A stretch of 47,605 bases of DNA from Ferrimonas sediminicola (GCF_005116715.1 NZ_SWCI01000019.1:1-47605), one strand, 5' to 3'; shown: positions 1 to 8,661, numbered from the stretch's first letter. The notes: generated from the sequence alone by a model not told the origin. Program-made: numbers and translations.

Positions 1-54
1 AAGCGTTGTGAGGCGTTGAGCTAACCTGTACTAATGACCCGTGAGGCTTAACCA
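1..54 (+). rRNA. rrl: 23S ribosomal RNA, 3' end (partial)
   Basis: The first ~54 bases match the conserved 3' terminus of gammaproteobacterial 23S rRNA, ending GTGAGGCTTAACC, which pairs with the 23S 5' end in the long processing stem. Only the last few dozen nucleotides are in the window. The exact mature end (about 53-55) is inferred from E. coli. The gene is followed after ~90 nt by the 5S genes, as expected for a 16S-23S-5S operon. Confidence 0.93.
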
Positions 55-142
55 TACAACACCCAATGGGTTTTGAAATCCCAGATAGAAAGCGCTTGCG
101 AGAATGCAAACGAGAAACAGCTTGTGCGAATTGTAACGATTT

Positions 143-260
143 TGCTTGGCGGCAATAGCGTTGTGGTCCCACCTGATCCCATGCCGAACTCAGCAGTGAA
201 ACACAGTAGCGCCGATGGTAGTGTGGGAGTTCCCATGTGAGAGTAGGTCACTGCCAAGCA
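143..260 (+). rRNA. rrf: 5S ribosomal RNA, first copy
   Basis: The 118-nt sequence carries the 5S core GTGGTCCCACCTGA, CCATGCCGAACTCAG and GCCGATGGTAGTGTGGG. Its ends TGCTTGGCGG (143-152) and CTGCCAAGCA (251-260) form the 10-bp terminal helix I. It belongs to the rrn operon whose 23S end opens the window. The internal sequence is nearly identical to the second copy, but helix I is different. Confidence 0.97.
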
Positions 261-312
261 CCCATTTCCGATTATGGTTGGTCAACAGAGACTGACGGTA
301 ATCCACAAAATT

Positions 313-430
313 CGTCTGACGACCATAGCGCTGTGGTCCCACCTGATCCCATGCCGAACTCAGCAGTGAAACACAGTAGCGCCGATGGTAGTGTGGGAGT
401 TCCCATGTGAGAGTAGGTCATCGTCAGGCT
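313..430 (+). rRNA. rrf: 5S ribosomal RNA, second tandem copy
   Basis: A second 118-nt 5S gene lies 52 nt after the first, with the same core. Its helix I is formed by GTCTGACGA (314-322) pairing with TCGTCAGGC (421-429). It is followed at once by the operon terminator. Tandem 5S genes at the end of an rrn operon are known, for example in E. coli rrnD. The arm differences from copy one preserve pairing, so both copies look functional. Confidence 0.97.
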
Positions 431-443
431 CTTATTCAGAGAG

Positions 444-471
444 AAGCCCAACCGAAAGGTTGGGCTTTTTT
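444..471 (+). terminator. rrn operon intrinsic terminator
   Basis: AAGCCCAACC (444-453), a GAAA tetraloop and GGTTGGGCTT (458-467) form a perfect 10-bp stem followed by a T-rich tail. It ends the rrn operon just after the second 5S gene. Confidence 0.93.
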
Positions 472-718
472 CGTTTGTGCGTTTGGCTAAGCCACCATAT
501 ACCGCGAGTTCGCGGACAGGAGTTTGTCCGGAAACGCGGCCTAGGTCCCGGGTTGGGTGGTGGTCGATGCGGTCCTACTCCCCTCCTCTGCCATGACTGG
601 ATAGGGGCTTCGACTTCAGGTTGACCTCTGGTTGAAATCCCACCGCCGGCATCGATTTTTGCTTCATTCTGCTATATTATCGCCGCCTTGCACTGGCCCA
701 CTAAACTCCGGAGAGATC
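472..718. other. rrn-murB intergenic region, no gene seen
   Basis: No convincing gene lies here. Two overlapping potential hairpins are visible: CCGCG-AGTT-CGCGG (502-515) and CGGACA-GGAGTT-TGTCCG (513-530). They share 513-515, so they are mutually exclusive. A TATATTAT stretch at 673-680 could be a murB -10 region, but no good -35 stands at the right distance, so the murB promoter is left undefined. Confidence 0.5.
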
Positions 719-1762
719 GTGTCGCTGAACATACGCACCGAGTGTTGTCTTATCCCCTATCATAGCTTCGGTCTGCCCAGTACCGCAGAGGCACTGGTTG
801 AGGTCACCTCTGCGGAGGAGATGGCGGAGGCGTGGAACCTGGAGGCATATCGGGGCGGGCCTCGAATGGTATTGGGGGGGGGCAGCAACACGGTCTTCGT
901 CGAGCGCTACCAGGGGCTGGTGATCGTCAATCGCATCAAGGGGCGTGAGGTCATTGATGAAGGGGGCAGCTGGCTGCTGCGCGTCGGGGCGGGGGAAGAT
1001 TGGCATGACCTGGTGATGTGGAGCCTGTCGCAACGGATATATGGCCTGGAGAACCTGAGCCTGATCCCCGGCACCGCAGGCGCCGCGCCAGTTCAGAACA
1101 TCGGTGCCTATGGAATGGAGTTCGCCTCGGTGTGTGCCCATGTGCAGGTGCTGGATCTGGAGACGGGACACTTGCGCCTGCTCACCGCCGAGCAGTGCCA
1201 GTTTGGCTATCGGGACTCCATCTTCAAGCGGGAGCTGAAGGACCGGGCCGTGATCCTTGGTGTGGGGATACGCCTGCCGAAACGCTGGTGTCCTCGTCTC
1301 AGCTATGGGCCGCTGCGTGAGCTGGACACCCCAACTGCGGAGATGATTGCCGACAAGGTGATGACGGTGCGCAGGCAGAAGCTGCCCGACCCGCGGAATC
1401 TGGGCAATGCCGGCAGCTTCTTCAAGAACCCCATTGTCCCCGACGCGGTGGGGCGTGACCTGTTGAGCCGCTATCCACAGATGCCTGCCTACCCTGCCGG
1501 TGAAGGTCAGATGAAACTCGCCGCCGGTTGGCTGATTGAGCAGAGCGGCCTCAAGGGGGTGACCCTGGAGGGAGTGGGGGTCCATGCCCAACAGGCACTG
1601 GTTTTGGTCAATCACGGCACGGGGACGGCGGCGCAGCTGCTTCGGTTGGCTCGCGAGGTGGTCGCCAGGGTTTCGGACCGCTTTGGGGTGGTGCTAGAAC
1701 CGGAAGTTCGGCTGCTGGACAGTCGAGGGGAACAGCACTGGAGCCATTATGCCGAGCAATGA
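719..1762 (+). CDS. murB: UDP-N-acetylenolpyruvoylglucosamine reductase MurB
   Basis: MurB is the cytoplasmic FAD enzyme that reduces UDP-GlcNAc-enolpyruvate to UDP-MurNAc with NADPH, the second committed step of peptidoglycan synthesis. The 347-residue product is close to the E. coli length (342). Visible motifs are the FAD-binding GGGSN (53-57), IPGTAGAAPVQNIGAYG (116-132), Arg165 in GYRDS, the proton-donor serine in GNAGSFFKNP (Ser233) and the C-terminal LEPEVR (Glu329). I chose GTG at 719 because GGAGA lies a few bases upstream and the protein then starts like known MurB; an in-frame ATG at 632 would add 29 unrelated residues. The 3' end overlaps birA by 14 nt, implying translational coupling. 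A run of nine G encodes part of the glycine motif. Confidence 0.96.
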   Translation: MSLNIRTECCLIPYHSFGLPSTAEALVEVTSAEEMAEAWNLEAYRGGPRMVLGGGSNTVFVERYQGLVIVNRIKGREVIDEGGSWLLRVGAGEDWHDLVMWSLSQRIYGLENLSLIPGTAGAAPVQNIGAYGMEFASVCAHVQVLDLETGHLRLLTAEQCQFGYRDSIFKRELKDRAVILGVGIRLPKRWCPRLSYGPLRELDTPTAEMIADKVMTVRRQKLPDPRNLGNAGSFFKNPIVPDAVGRDLLSRYPQMPAYPAGEGQMKLAAGWLIEQSGLKGVTLEGVGVHAQQALVLVNHGTGTAAQLLRLAREVVARVSDRFGVVLEPEVRLLDSRGEQHWSHYAEQ

Positions 1763-2711
1763 GAATCGGCAGCGGGTCCTGGAAGCCCTGCTGGACGGCG
1801 AGTTTCATTCTGGGGCGCACCTGGCGGGGCAGCTGGGCCTGAGTCGCACCGCGGTGAATAACCACATCCAGGCCCTGGAATCGCTGGGCCTGGATATCTA
1901 CAGCGTCAAGGGCAAGGGGTACCGCCTGGCCTGCCCGATGACGCTGTTGAACAGAGAGGCGATCGCCTCTGGGCTCTCCTCTTCTGTGTACCTGTTTGAT
2001 GAGGTGGAATCCACCAACAGCTTCCTGTTGCAGAATCTTGGCCAACTTGCGTCGGGTGACTGCTGCCTGGCCGAGCGCCAGAGCCAGGGCCGGGGCCGCA
2101 GAGGCAGGCAGTGGATCTCGCCCTATGCAGGTTCTCTCTACCTCTCTCTCTATTGGCGGCTGCCTGGGGGGGTTGCCCAGGCCGGCGGCCTCAGCCTGGT
2201 GGTTGGCGTGCTGTTGGTCGATGCGCTGGAGTCCCTCGGCATCACCGGGGTCAGCGTTAAGTGGCCCAATGATCTCTATTATGGTGAGGCGAAGCTGGCT
2301 GGCATCTTGGTGGAGATGCGCGGTCAGTATGGTGAGCCCGCCGATATGGTTATTGGCTGTGGCATCAACGTCAACCTGGGTGTTGACGCCGCGGCAGAGA
2401 TCGATCGGGCCTGGACCGATCTGCGACTGGTCACCGGTGAGCCGGTGGACCGAAACCGGCTGGCAAACGCGGTGATCCGGCATCTTCAACAGGGGCTGAC
2501 CCTGTTTGAGGCTCAGGGATTGGCGCCCTTTATCGAACGCTGGCGCAGGCACGATCGCTACCTGGGCAAGCCGGTGCGGATTCTGCTGGGAGAGTCAGAG
2601 GTGCTGGGGGTCGCTGCGGGCATCGACGCCAACGGTGCCCTGTTGCTGGAGACCGAGGACGGGATTCGGGCATTTAACAGTGGCGAAGTGAGCCTGAGGC
2701 CCCTGACTTAA
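1749..2711 (+). CDS. birA: Bifunctional biotin-protein ligase / biotin operon repressor BirA
   Basis: BirA activates biotin to biotinyl-AMP, transfers it to the biotin carboxyl carrier protein, and represses biotin synthesis genes as a holo-dimer. The 320-residue product has the N-terminal winged helix-turn-helix (about 20-60, [19 protein letters not shown]), so it is the two-function type. Catalytic motifs are GRGRRG (114-119), KWPND (171-175) and KLAGILVE (from 182), followed by the C-terminal SH3-like domain. The start ATG lies inside the end of murB (14-nt overlap), the same gene pair as in E. coli. The gene ends tail to tail with coaA, overlapping by 4 nt. Confidence 0.97.
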   Translation: MPSNENRQRVLEALLDGEFHSGAHLAGQLGLSRTAVNNHIQALESLGLDIYSVKGKGYRLACPMTLLNREAIASGLSSSVYLFDEVESTNSFLLQNLGQLASGDCCLAERQSQGRGRRGRQWISPYAGSLYLSLYWRLPGGVAQAGGLSLVVGVLLVDALESLGITGVSVKWPNDLYYGEAKLAGILVEMRGQYGEPADMVIGCGINVNLGVDAAAEIDRAWTDLRLVTGEPVDRNRLANAVIRHLQQGLTLFEAQGLAPFIERWRRHDRYLGKPVRILLGESEVLGVAAGIDANGALLLETEDGIRAFNSGEVSLRPLT

Positions 2712-3658
2712 CGCCTCAGCCAGACACGATTGACCTTGTGGTCATCGCCCTTGCTGAGGATGAGGTTGGCACGGCTCCTGGTGGGCTGGATGTTGGCCTT
2801 CAGGTTCGGGCCGTTAATCTCATCCCAGATTTTACTCGCGGTTTTTCGGGCTTCCCCTTCGGTCAATTTCGAGTAGTGGTGGAAGTAGGAGTTGGGATCG
2901 GTGAAGGCACCCTGTCGGAACTTGTCGAAGCGGTCTATGTACCAGCGTTTGAGAAGGTCATATTTAGCGTCGACATAGATGGAGAAATCCACAAAATCGG
3001 ATACGAACAGCCGGTTGCCGGCCTCGGGGTAGTCGTGGGCGGTCTGCAGTACGTTTAATCCTTCAAGAATCAGGATGTCCGGTTTACGGATAGCGTGGTG
3101 CCTGTCGGTCAGCCGGTCGTACTCCAGATGAGAGTAGATGGGGGCGTGGACTTCACTTTTTCCCGACTTCACGTCCTTGAGGAAGTCCAGCAGCATTTTT
3201 CCATCATAGCTCTGTGGAAACCCCTTTTTGCTCAGCAGTTGCTTCTCTTTCAATTCCTTCAAGGGATAGAGGAAGCCGTCTGTGGTGATCAACTCCACCT
3301 TGGGGTGCTCAGGCCAGCGCTGCAGCAGCGCCTGGAGCAGGCGGGCGGTGGTGCTTTTGCCGACGGCTACGGAGCCGGCCACGCTGATGATATAGGGGCC
3401 GTCTTCCGGTCTTTCGCCGAGAAACTCCTCCACCACCTGGCTGCGGCGCTGATTGGCATGCACATAGAGGTTGAGCAACCTCGATAGGGGCAGGTACACC
3501 GCCTCCACCTCGCTCAACGAGATATCCTCGTTGATGCCCCGCAGCCGTTCGAGTTCCCCTTGACTCAGTGGCAGCGGCACGGCGTCGCGCAGCACAGACC
3601 ACTGCTCTCGGTTGAACTCCAGGTAGGCGTTACGGGATGTAGATGGGACTGGCGCCAT
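2708..3658 (-). CDS. coaA: Pantothenate kinase CoaA (type I)
   Basis: CoaA phosphorylates pantothenate with ATP, the first and controlling step of coenzyme A synthesis in the cytoplasm, and is feedback-inhibited by CoA. The 316-residue length equals E. coli CoaA. The P-loop GSVAVGKS sits at 95-102, the same position as in E. coli, followed by TTDGFLYP and a C-terminal [14 protein letters not shown]. The start ATG is preceded on its own strand by AAGGAG at good spacing. It is transcribed against birA and their stop codons interlock in TTAA. No terminator separates the two genes. Confidence 0.97.
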   Translation of the reverse strand: MAPVPSTSRNAYLEFNREQWSVLRDAVPLPLSQGELERLRGINEDISLSEVEAVYLPLSRLLNLYVHANQRRSQVVEEFLGERPEDGPYIISVAGSVAVGKSTTARLLQALLQRWPEHPKVELITTDGFLYPLKELKEKQLLSKKGFPQSYDGKMLLDFLKDVKSGKSEVHAPIYSHLEYDRLTDRHHAIRKPDILILEGLNVLQTAHDYPEAGNRLFVSDFVDFSIYVDAKYDLLKRWYIDRFDKFRQGAFTDPNSYFHHYSKLTEGEARKTASKIWDEINGPNLKANIQPTRSRANLILSKGDDHKVNRVWLRR

Positions 3659-3810
3659 ATTAACTCCTTAGATGCGATGGCAAAACTACACCATCAACCC
3701 CTAAAGGTACAGCCTGCCGTGGCGGTTGCACCGATTTTGCCCCCAATTTCTGTATAAGACTAAAACTCAGTCAATTGAGGCGATTGACGGGATCTTTTTT
3801 GAAATTTGGC

Positions 3811-3839
3811 TTGCACTGGTTGGTTCAATTTCCTATTAT
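3811..3839 (+). promoter_or_regulatory. Promoter of the tRNA-tufB operon
   Basis: TTGCAC (3811-3816), a 17-bp spacer and TATTAT (3834-3839) fit sigma-70, followed by the G+C-rich discriminator GCGCTCCGC, typical of stringently controlled stable-RNA promoters. It lies 20 bases before the first tRNA. Confidence 0.8.
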
Positions 3840-3857
3840 GCGCTCCGCACAAAGCGA

Positions 3858-3934
<77 letters not shown>

Positions 3935-3945
3935 TTTGTAGCAGT

Positions 3946-4030
<85 letters not shown>

Positions 4031-4066
4031 TTTTTCTCGGTTCGAGGTAGCCTGAAGATTGTTTTT

Positions 4067-4141
<75 letters not shown>

Positions 4142-4149
4142 AGAAATTT

Positions 4150-4225
4150 GCTGATATAGCTCAGTTGGTAGAGCGCACCCTTGGTAAGGGTGAGGTCCCC
4201 AGTTCAAATCTGGGTATCAGCACCA
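4150..4225 (+). tRNA. thrT: tRNA-Thr (anticodon GGT)
   Basis: A 76-nt cloverleaf with acceptor stem GCTGATA/TATCAGC, anticodon loop TTGGTAA (GGT at 4183-4185) and encoded ACCA. It lies 8 nt after tRNA-Gly and about 100 nt before tufB. Processing of this tRNA should release the tufB mRNA. Confidence 0.98.
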
Positions 4226-4329
4226 TTTCTTCCCTTCTTCACGCTGCTTCAATCCTTGTTTATACTCATGCGAGTATTACTACGTCAAACGTGGAAAACC
4301 ACCACCTTAGTTTGGATTGAGGCACTATC

Positions 4330-5514
4330 ATGTCTAAAGAAAAATTTGAGCGTTCGAAGCCGCACGTAAACGTTGGTACCATTGGCCACGTTGACCACGG
4401 TAAAACCACTCTGACCGCTGCTATCACCAACGTACTGGCTAAAGTATACGGTGGTGAGGCCAAGGACTTCGCTTCCATCGACAACGCTCCTGAAGAGCGT
4501 GAGCGTGGTATCACCATCTCTACCTCTCACGTAGAGTACGATACTCCTACCCGTCACTACGCCCACGTAGACTGCCCCGGACACGCTGACTACGTTAAGA
4601 ACATGATCACCGGTGCTGCCCAGATGGACGGCGCGATTCTGGTAGTAGCTGCCACCGACGGCCCAATGCCTCAGACCCGTGAGCACATCCTGCTGTCTCG
4701 TCAGGTAGGCGTACCTTTCATCATCGTATTCATGAACAAGTGCGACATGGTAGACGATGAAGAGCTGCTGGAACTGGTAGAGATGGAAGTTCGTGAACTG
4801 CTGTCCGAGTACGAATTCCCCGGTGACGACCTGCCTGTAATTCAGGGTTCCGCCCTGAAAGCCCTGGAAGGTGAAGAGGAGTGGGAGAAGAAGATCGTTG
4901 AGCTGGCTGAAGCCCTGGATACCTACATCCCTGAGCCTGAGCGTGCCATCGACGGTGACTTCATCCTGCCTATCGAAGACGTATTCTCCATCTCCGGCCG
5001 TGGTACCGTAGTAACCGGTCGTGTAGAGCGCGGTATCGTTAAAGTTGGTGACGAAGTAGAGATTGTTGGTATCAAAGAGACCACCAAGACTACCTGTACC
5101 GGCGTAGAGATGTTCCGCAAGCTGCTGGACGAAGGTCGTGCCGGTGAGAACTGTGGTGTTCTGCTGCGTGGTACCAAGCGTGACGAAGTTCAGCGTGGTC
5201 AAGTACTGGCTAAGCCTGGTTCCATCAACCCGCACACCAAGTTCGAGTCTGAAGTGTACGTTCTGTCCAAAGATGAAGGCGGCCGTCACACTCCATTCTT
5301 CAAAGGCTACCGTCCTCAGTTCTACTTCCGTACTACTGACGTAACCGGTACCATCGAGCTGCCAGAAGGCGTAGAGATGGTAATGCCTGGTGACAACATC
5401 AAGATGGTTGTTACCCTGATCTGCCCCATCGCGATGGACGAAGGCCTGCGCTTCGCTATCCGTGAAGGTGGCCGCACCGTAGGTGCTGGTGTTGTAGCTA
5501 AGATCATCGAGTAA
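4330..5514 (+). CDS. tufB: Elongation factor Tu (copy B)
   Basis: EF-Tu is the GTPase that carries aminoacyl-tRNA to the ribosomal A site. The 394-residue protein has the G1 motif GHVDHGKT (about 19-26), the switch region with [13 protein letters not shown] and NKCD, then the two beta-barrel domains. It starts with ATG. The protein differs from the second copy (21014-22198) only at residue 393 (Ile here, Val there). The DNA is nearly identical from about codon 19 to 17 nt past the stop, a sign of gene conversion. It is cotranscribed with four tRNAs, two of which decode threonine, and ends at an intrinsic terminator. Confidence 0.98.
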   Translation: MSKEKFERSKPHVNVGTIGHVDHGKTTLTAAITNVLAKVYGGEAKDFASIDNAPEERERGITISTSHVEYDTPTRHYAHVDCPGHADYVKNMITGAAQMDGAILVVAATDGPMPQTREHILLSRQVGVPFIIVFMNKCDMVDDEELLELVEMEVRELLSEYEFPGDDLPVIQGSALKALEGEEEWEKKIVELAEALDTYIPEPERAIDGDFILPIEDVFSISGRGTVVTGRVERGIVKVGDEVEIVGIKETTKTTCTGVEMFRKLLDEGRAGENCGVLLRGTKRDEVQRGQVLAKPGSINPHTKFESEVYVLSKDEGGRHTPFFKGYRPQFYFRTTDVTGTIELPEGVEMVMPGDNIKMVVTLICPIAMDEGLRFAIREGGRTVGAGVVAKIIE

Positions 5515-5533
5515 TCGACAGTCTCGCTATGAT

Positions 5534-5559
5534 AAAAGGGCGCCTGAGGGCGCCCTTTT
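5534..5559 (+). terminator. tufB terminator
   Basis: AAAAGGGCGCC (5534-5544), loop TGAG and GGCGCCCTTTT (5549-5559) form a perfect 11-bp stem ending in T residues, 20 nt after the tufB stop. Confidence 0.92.
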
Positions 5560-5581
5560 GCCATTTGTATGCCTGTGCGGC

Positions 5582-5610
5582 TTGTAAGCAGATACCAGAA
5601 TGAATAGAAT
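5582..5610 (+). promoter_or_regulatory. Predicted secE-nusG promoter
   Basis: TTGTAA (5582-5587) and TAGAAT (5605-5610) are separated by 17 bp. The leader to secE is about 130 nt and contains a run of nine G (5640-5648) followed by CCTTCTCCCGG, which could pair with it. Confidence 0.5.
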
Positions 5611-5743
5611 CTAGGGCTGCTTTTTTTACGGTGGTAGCCGGGGGGGGGCCTTCTCCCGGAGAGTCGGTGGATCCCGACCCTGGCATGGCTGTCATCGCAA
5701 CAGCAGTGGGTGATTCTATCCACTGGTTAACAGGATTGTTGTA

Positions 5744-6115
5744 ATGAGTACCAATATTGAAAATCAAGGTAGTGCGCTGGATACCCTGAAATGGGGCCTG
5801 GCTGTGCTGGTTCTGCTGGCTGCCGTCGTGGGCAACTACTATTTTGATACTGTATCTGTTCTGATTCGCGCCCTGGGCGTGGTGATCGCCATCGCTGCGG
5901 GTCTTGGCATTGCCGCCACCACAGTGAAGGGCAAAGAGGCTTGGGCGTTTGCCCAGGAAGCCCGTCTGGAAGTGCGTAAAGTTGTCTGGCCCACTCGCCA
6001 GGAAACCATGCAGACCACGCTGATCGTTTTTGCCGTGACTGCCATCCTAGCTTTTGTCCTGTGGTTGCTGGATATGGCTCTGGTTAACATCGTTAGCTTG
6101 ATTACTGGGGTTTAA
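5744..6115 (+). CDS. secE: Preprotein translocase subunit SecE
   Basis: SecE clamps SecY in the inner-membrane Sec translocon. The 123-residue protein has three hydrophobic segments (about 16-34, 38-58 and 93-115) like the long enterobacterial SecE (E. coli 127). The conserved cytoplasmic amphipathic stretch EVRKVVWPTRQET precedes the last helix. The start ATG follows AGGA at acceptable spacing. nusG begins 3 nt after the stop, the usual secE-nusG pair. Confidence 0.96.
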   Translation: MSTNIENQGSALDTLKWGLAVLVLLAAVVGNYYFDTVSVLIRALGVVIAIAAGLGIAATTVKGKEAWAFAQEARLEVRKVVWPTRQETMQTTLIVFAVTAILAFVLWLLDMALVNIVSLITGV

Positions 6116-6118
6116 TAG

Positions 6119-6664
6119 ATGTCTGAAGAACAAAATATGCGCTGGTATGTGGTGCAGGCTTTTTCCGGTTTTGAGTCTCGTGTAGCCAAGACCCTGAAAG
6201 AGCATATTAAGATGCACGGTATGGAAGACCAGTTCGGTGAGGTTCTGGTGCCTACCGAAGAGGTCGTTGAGATGCGTGCCGGCCAGCGCCGTAAGAGCGA
6301 GCGCAAGTTCTTCCCCGGATACGTGCTGGTGCAGATGGTGATGAACGATGCCACCTGGCACCTGGTGCGTAACACCCCGCGCGTGATGGGCTTTATCGGA
6401 GGAACCTCCGATCGTCCAGCGCCCATCAGCGAGAAGGAGGCCAACGCCATCCTGAATCGCCTGCAGGAGTCCACCGAGTCTCCCAAGCCTCGCACCCTGT
6501 TCGAACCCGGCGAAGTGGTTCGGGTCAACGACGGTCCCTTTGCCGACTTCAACGGTACCGTGGAAGAGGTGGATTACGAAAAGAGCCGCCTGAAGGTCTC
6601 GGTACTGATCTTCGGTCGGTCCACTCCGGTGGAGCTGGATTTCTCCCAAGTAGAGAAGTCCTGA
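6119..6664 (+). CDS. nusG: Transcription termination/antitermination factor NusG
   Basis: NusG binds RNA polymerase beta', suppresses pausing, and links polymerase to Rho or to ribosomal protein S10. The 181-residue protein matches E. coli NusG in length. It has the NGN domain ([13 protein letters not shown] to about residue 120) and the KOW domain (from about 128, [23 protein letters not shown]). It is translationally close to secE (3-nt gap). Its partner S10 (rpsJ) and target polymerase genes rpoB and rpoC are in this window. Confidence 0.97.
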   Translation: MSEEQNMRWYVVQAFSGFESRVAKTLKEHIKMHGMEDQFGEVLVPTEEVVEMRAGQRRKSERKFFPGYVLVQMVMNDATWHLVRNTPRVMGFIGGTSDRPAPISEKEANAILNRLQESTESPKPRTLFEPGEVVRVNDGPFADFNGTVEEVDYEKSRLKVSVLIFGRSTPVELDFSQVEKS

Positions 6665-6685
6665 TCATTAATTGGTCAAAAAAAT

Positions 6686-6715
6686 TTGTTGAGGGGCAGA
6701 AGATTTGTATATAAT
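6686..6715 (+). promoter_or_regulatory. rplK-rplA promoter
   Basis: TATAAT (6710-6715) with TTGTTG (6686-6691) 18 bp upstream, followed by the G+C-rich discriminator CCGCTGCCCC. The position corresponds to the L11 operon promoter of E. coli. Confidence 0.75.
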
Positions 6716-6735
6716 CCGCTGCCCCTTTATTCACG

Positions 6736-6781
6736 GGGAGTCAGTAGCCCTGACGCTTGAACCCAAATGAGGTATTAAACA
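6736..6781 (+). promoter_or_regulatory. rplK leader, possible L1 autoregulatory site
   Basis: A hairpin GTCAG-TAGCC-CTGAC (6740-6754) lies shortly before the rplK ribosome-binding site (GAGG). In E. coli L1 represses the L11 operon by binding the rplK leader mRNA. The hairpin is seen; its identity as the L1 target is inferred. Confidence 0.35.
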
Positions 6782-7210
6782 ATGGCTAAGAAAGTCCAAG
6801 CATACATCAAGCTGCAAGTTGCAGCTGGTGCCGCTAACCCTTCACCACCAGTTGGTCCCGCTCTGGGTCAGCACGGTGTTAACATCATGGAATTCTGTAA
6901 GGCGTTCAACGCCCGTACCGACAAGATCGAAAAAGGTCTGCCGATTCCTGTAGTGATCACCGTATACGCCGACCGTTCCTTCACCTTCATCACCAAGACT
7001 CCTCCAGCGTCTGTACTGCTGAAGAAGGCTGCCGGCATCAAGTCCGGTTCCGGTCGTCCTAACACCGAGAAGGTTGGCACGGTAACCGACGCTCAGCTGC
7101 AAGAGATTGCTGAGACCAAGGCTGCCGACATGACTGGTGCTGACATTGAAGCGATGAAGCGCTCCATTGCCGGTACTGCTCGTTCCATGGGCCTGGTAGT
7201 TGAGGGATAA
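6782..7210 (+). CDS. rplK: 50S ribosomal protein L11
   Basis: L11 forms the GTPase-associated centre base with 23S rRNA and L10, and is needed for RelA activation in the stringent response. The 142-residue length equals E. coli. It shows the N-terminal [34 protein letters not shown] and the RNA-binding C-terminal domain with KSGSGRPN. It is first in the L11 operon behind its own promoter, with rplA 4 nt downstream. Confidence 0.98.
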   Translation: MAKKVQAYIKLQVAAGAANPSPPVGPALGQHGVNIMEFCKAFNARTDKIEKGLPIPVVITVYADRSFTFITKTPPASVLLKKAAGIKSGSGRPNTEKVGTVTDAQLQEIAETKAADMTGADIEAMKRSIAGTARSMGLVVEG

Positions 7211-7214
7211 GACG

Positions 7215-7919
7215 ATGGCTAAACTGTCTAAGCGCATGCGCGTTATCCGCGAGAAAGTTGACGCTACTCGCGAGTACGAAATCAATGAAGCCGTTGCTCT
7301 GCTGAAAGAACTGGCCACTGCCAAGTTCGTAGAGAGCGTTGACGTTGCCGTTAACCTGGGTGTTGATCCCCGTAAATCCGATCAGAACGTTCGCGGCGCC
7401 ACCGTACTGCCTCACGGCACCGGTCGCGACGTACGCGTAGCGGTATTTACTCAGGGCGCCAACGCCGAAGCCGCCAAAGAAGCCGGTGCCGACCTGGTTG
7501 GTATGGAAGATCTGGCTGAACAGGTTAAGAAAGGCGAGATGAACTTCGACGTTGTGGTTGCCTCTCCCGATGCAATGCGCGTTGTAGGTCAGCTGGGTCA
7601 GATCCTGGGTCCCCGTGGCCTGATGCCTAACCCTAAGACCGGCACTGTAACTCCTAACGTTGCCGAAGCGGTTAAGAACGCCAAGGCCGGTCAGGTTCGT
7701 TACCGCACCGACAAGAACGGCATCATCCACAGCACCATCGGTAAGGTTTCTTTCGACGCTGCACAGCTGAAAGAGAACCTGGAGTCCCTGCTGATCGCCC
7801 TGAAGAAGGCCAAGCCTGCTTCTGCCAAGGGTCAGTACATCCAGAAGGTGGCCATCTCCACCACTATGGGTGCCGGTGTAGCCGTGGACCAGGCGACTCT
7901 GGAAACCCAGACCGCTTAA
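7215..7919 (+). CDS. rplA: 50S ribosomal protein L1
   Basis: L1 forms the mobile L1 stalk that guides deacylated tRNA to the E site, and is the translational repressor of its own operon in E. coli. Starting at ATG 7215 gives 234 residues, the E. coli length, beginning [16 protein letters not shown]; an in-frame upstream start at 7200 lies within rplK and adds five residues without a ribosome-binding site. GAGGGA at the rplK end serves as its Shine-Dalgarno sequence. The conserved [15 protein letters not shown] is present. Confidence 0.98.
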   Translation: MAKLSKRMRVIREKVDATREYEINEAVALLKELATAKFVESVDVAVNLGVDPRKSDQNVRGATVLPHGTGRDVRVAVFTQGANAEAAKEAGADLVGMEDLAEQVKKGEMNFDVVVASPDAMRVVGQLGQILGPRGLMPNPKTGTVTPNVAEAVKNAKAGQVRYRTDKNGIIHSTIGKVSFDAAQLKENLESLLIALKKAKPASAKGQYIQKVAISTTMGAGVAVDQATLETQTA

Positions 7920-7921
7920 AG

Positions 7922-7951
7922 TTTACAGGGCGCTAAGTTATCGAGTATAAT
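7922..7951 (+). promoter_or_regulatory. rplJ-rplL-rpoBC promoter
   Basis: TTTACA (7922-7927) and TATAAT (7946-7951) with an 18-bp spacer begin 2 nt after the rplA stop and precede the L10 leader. This is the place of the main rplJ promoter in E. coli. Confidence 0.75.
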
Positions 7952-7964
7952 TTTGCGCCCTTAA

Positions 7965-8157
7965 GGTCGAGGCCAGTCCGCTGGCCCTCGTCCGAGACCG
8001 CAGGAGCCGCAAGGCTTAATTTCCTGCGTAGACGGTGAAACAGGACCTTGGAAGATTTCTGATCTTCTGGAACCTTACCACCGTGTCGTTCCCCAGAGAT
8101 GGGGATTGTTAAGTTTCTAGGTGTTAAAACCTAGGTGGAATCCAGGAGTAAAAGCCA
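7965..8157 (+). promoter_or_regulatory. L10 ribosomal protein leader (autoregulatory mRNA element)
   Basis: The ~190-nt untranslated leader contains the conserved block GACCGCAGGAG (7995-8005), then TTCCTGCGTAGACGGTG (8021-8037). The flanking stem pairs GCAGGA with TCCTGC around CCGCAAGG. I recognise it as the counterpart of the E. coli rplJ leader, where L10-(L7/L12) binds and blocks rplJ translation. Further hairpins (GGAAGATTTCTGATCTTC; CCCCAGAGATGGGG; CCTAGGTGTTAAAACCTAGG) fill the rest before the rplJ ribosome-binding site. Confidence 0.88.
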
Positions 8158-8661
8158 ATGGCATTAAGACTCGAAGACAAGAAAGCAATTGTCGCTGAGG
8201 TCAACGAAGCTGCCAAAGGTGCTCTGTCTGCTGTAGTTGCCGATTCTCGCGGCGTTACTGTAGGCAGCATGACTGCTCTGCGTAAAAGCGCTCGTGAAGC
8301 TGGTGTTGTTATGCGCGTTGTGCGTAACACCCTGGCCAAGCGTGCCGTTGAAGGTACTCCTTACGAGTGCCTGACCGACGCATTCAGTGGTCCTACCCTG
8401 ATCGCCTTCTCCAACGAGCACCCTGGTGCTGCGGCGCGTCTGTTCAAAGACTTCGCCAAGGAAGAAGCGGCGTTCGAGGTAAAAGCCCTTGCCTACGAAG
8501 GGGAACTGATCCCCGCCGAGCAGATTGACCGTCTGGCCAAGCTGCCAACCTACGACGAAGCGATCGCACAGCTGATGATGACCATGAAGGAAGCATCTGC
8601 TGGCAAGCTGGTTCGTACTCTGGCTGCTCTGCGCGACCAAAAAGAAGAGCAAGCTGCCTAA
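8158..8661 (+). CDS. rplJ: 50S ribosomal protein L10
   Basis: L10 anchors L7/L12 dimers to the ribosome at the base of the stalk and autoregulates this transcript. The 167 residues (E. coli 165) include [35 protein letters not shown], the rRNA-binding [17 protein letters not shown] and a C-terminal helix for L7/L12 binding. The start follows CAGGAG at good spacing at the end of the long leader. rplL follows after 47 nt. Confidence 0.98.
   Translation: MALRLEDKKAIVAEVNEAAKGALSAVVADSRGVTVGSMTALRKSAREAGVVMRVVRNTLAKRAVEGTPYECLTDAFSGPTLIAFSNEHPGAAARLFKDFAKEEAAFEVKALAYEGELIPAEQIDRLAKLPTYDEAIAQLMMTMKEASAGKLVRTLAALRDQKEEQAA

Noticed and set aside
48..624. Open frames across the 5S genes and their terminator
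   Set aside because: They lie in rRNA and in its terminator and match no protein.
632..718. N-terminal extension of MurB from ATG 632
   Set aside because: The extra 29 residues do not resemble MurB, while GTG 719 has a ribosome-binding site and yields the usual N-terminus.
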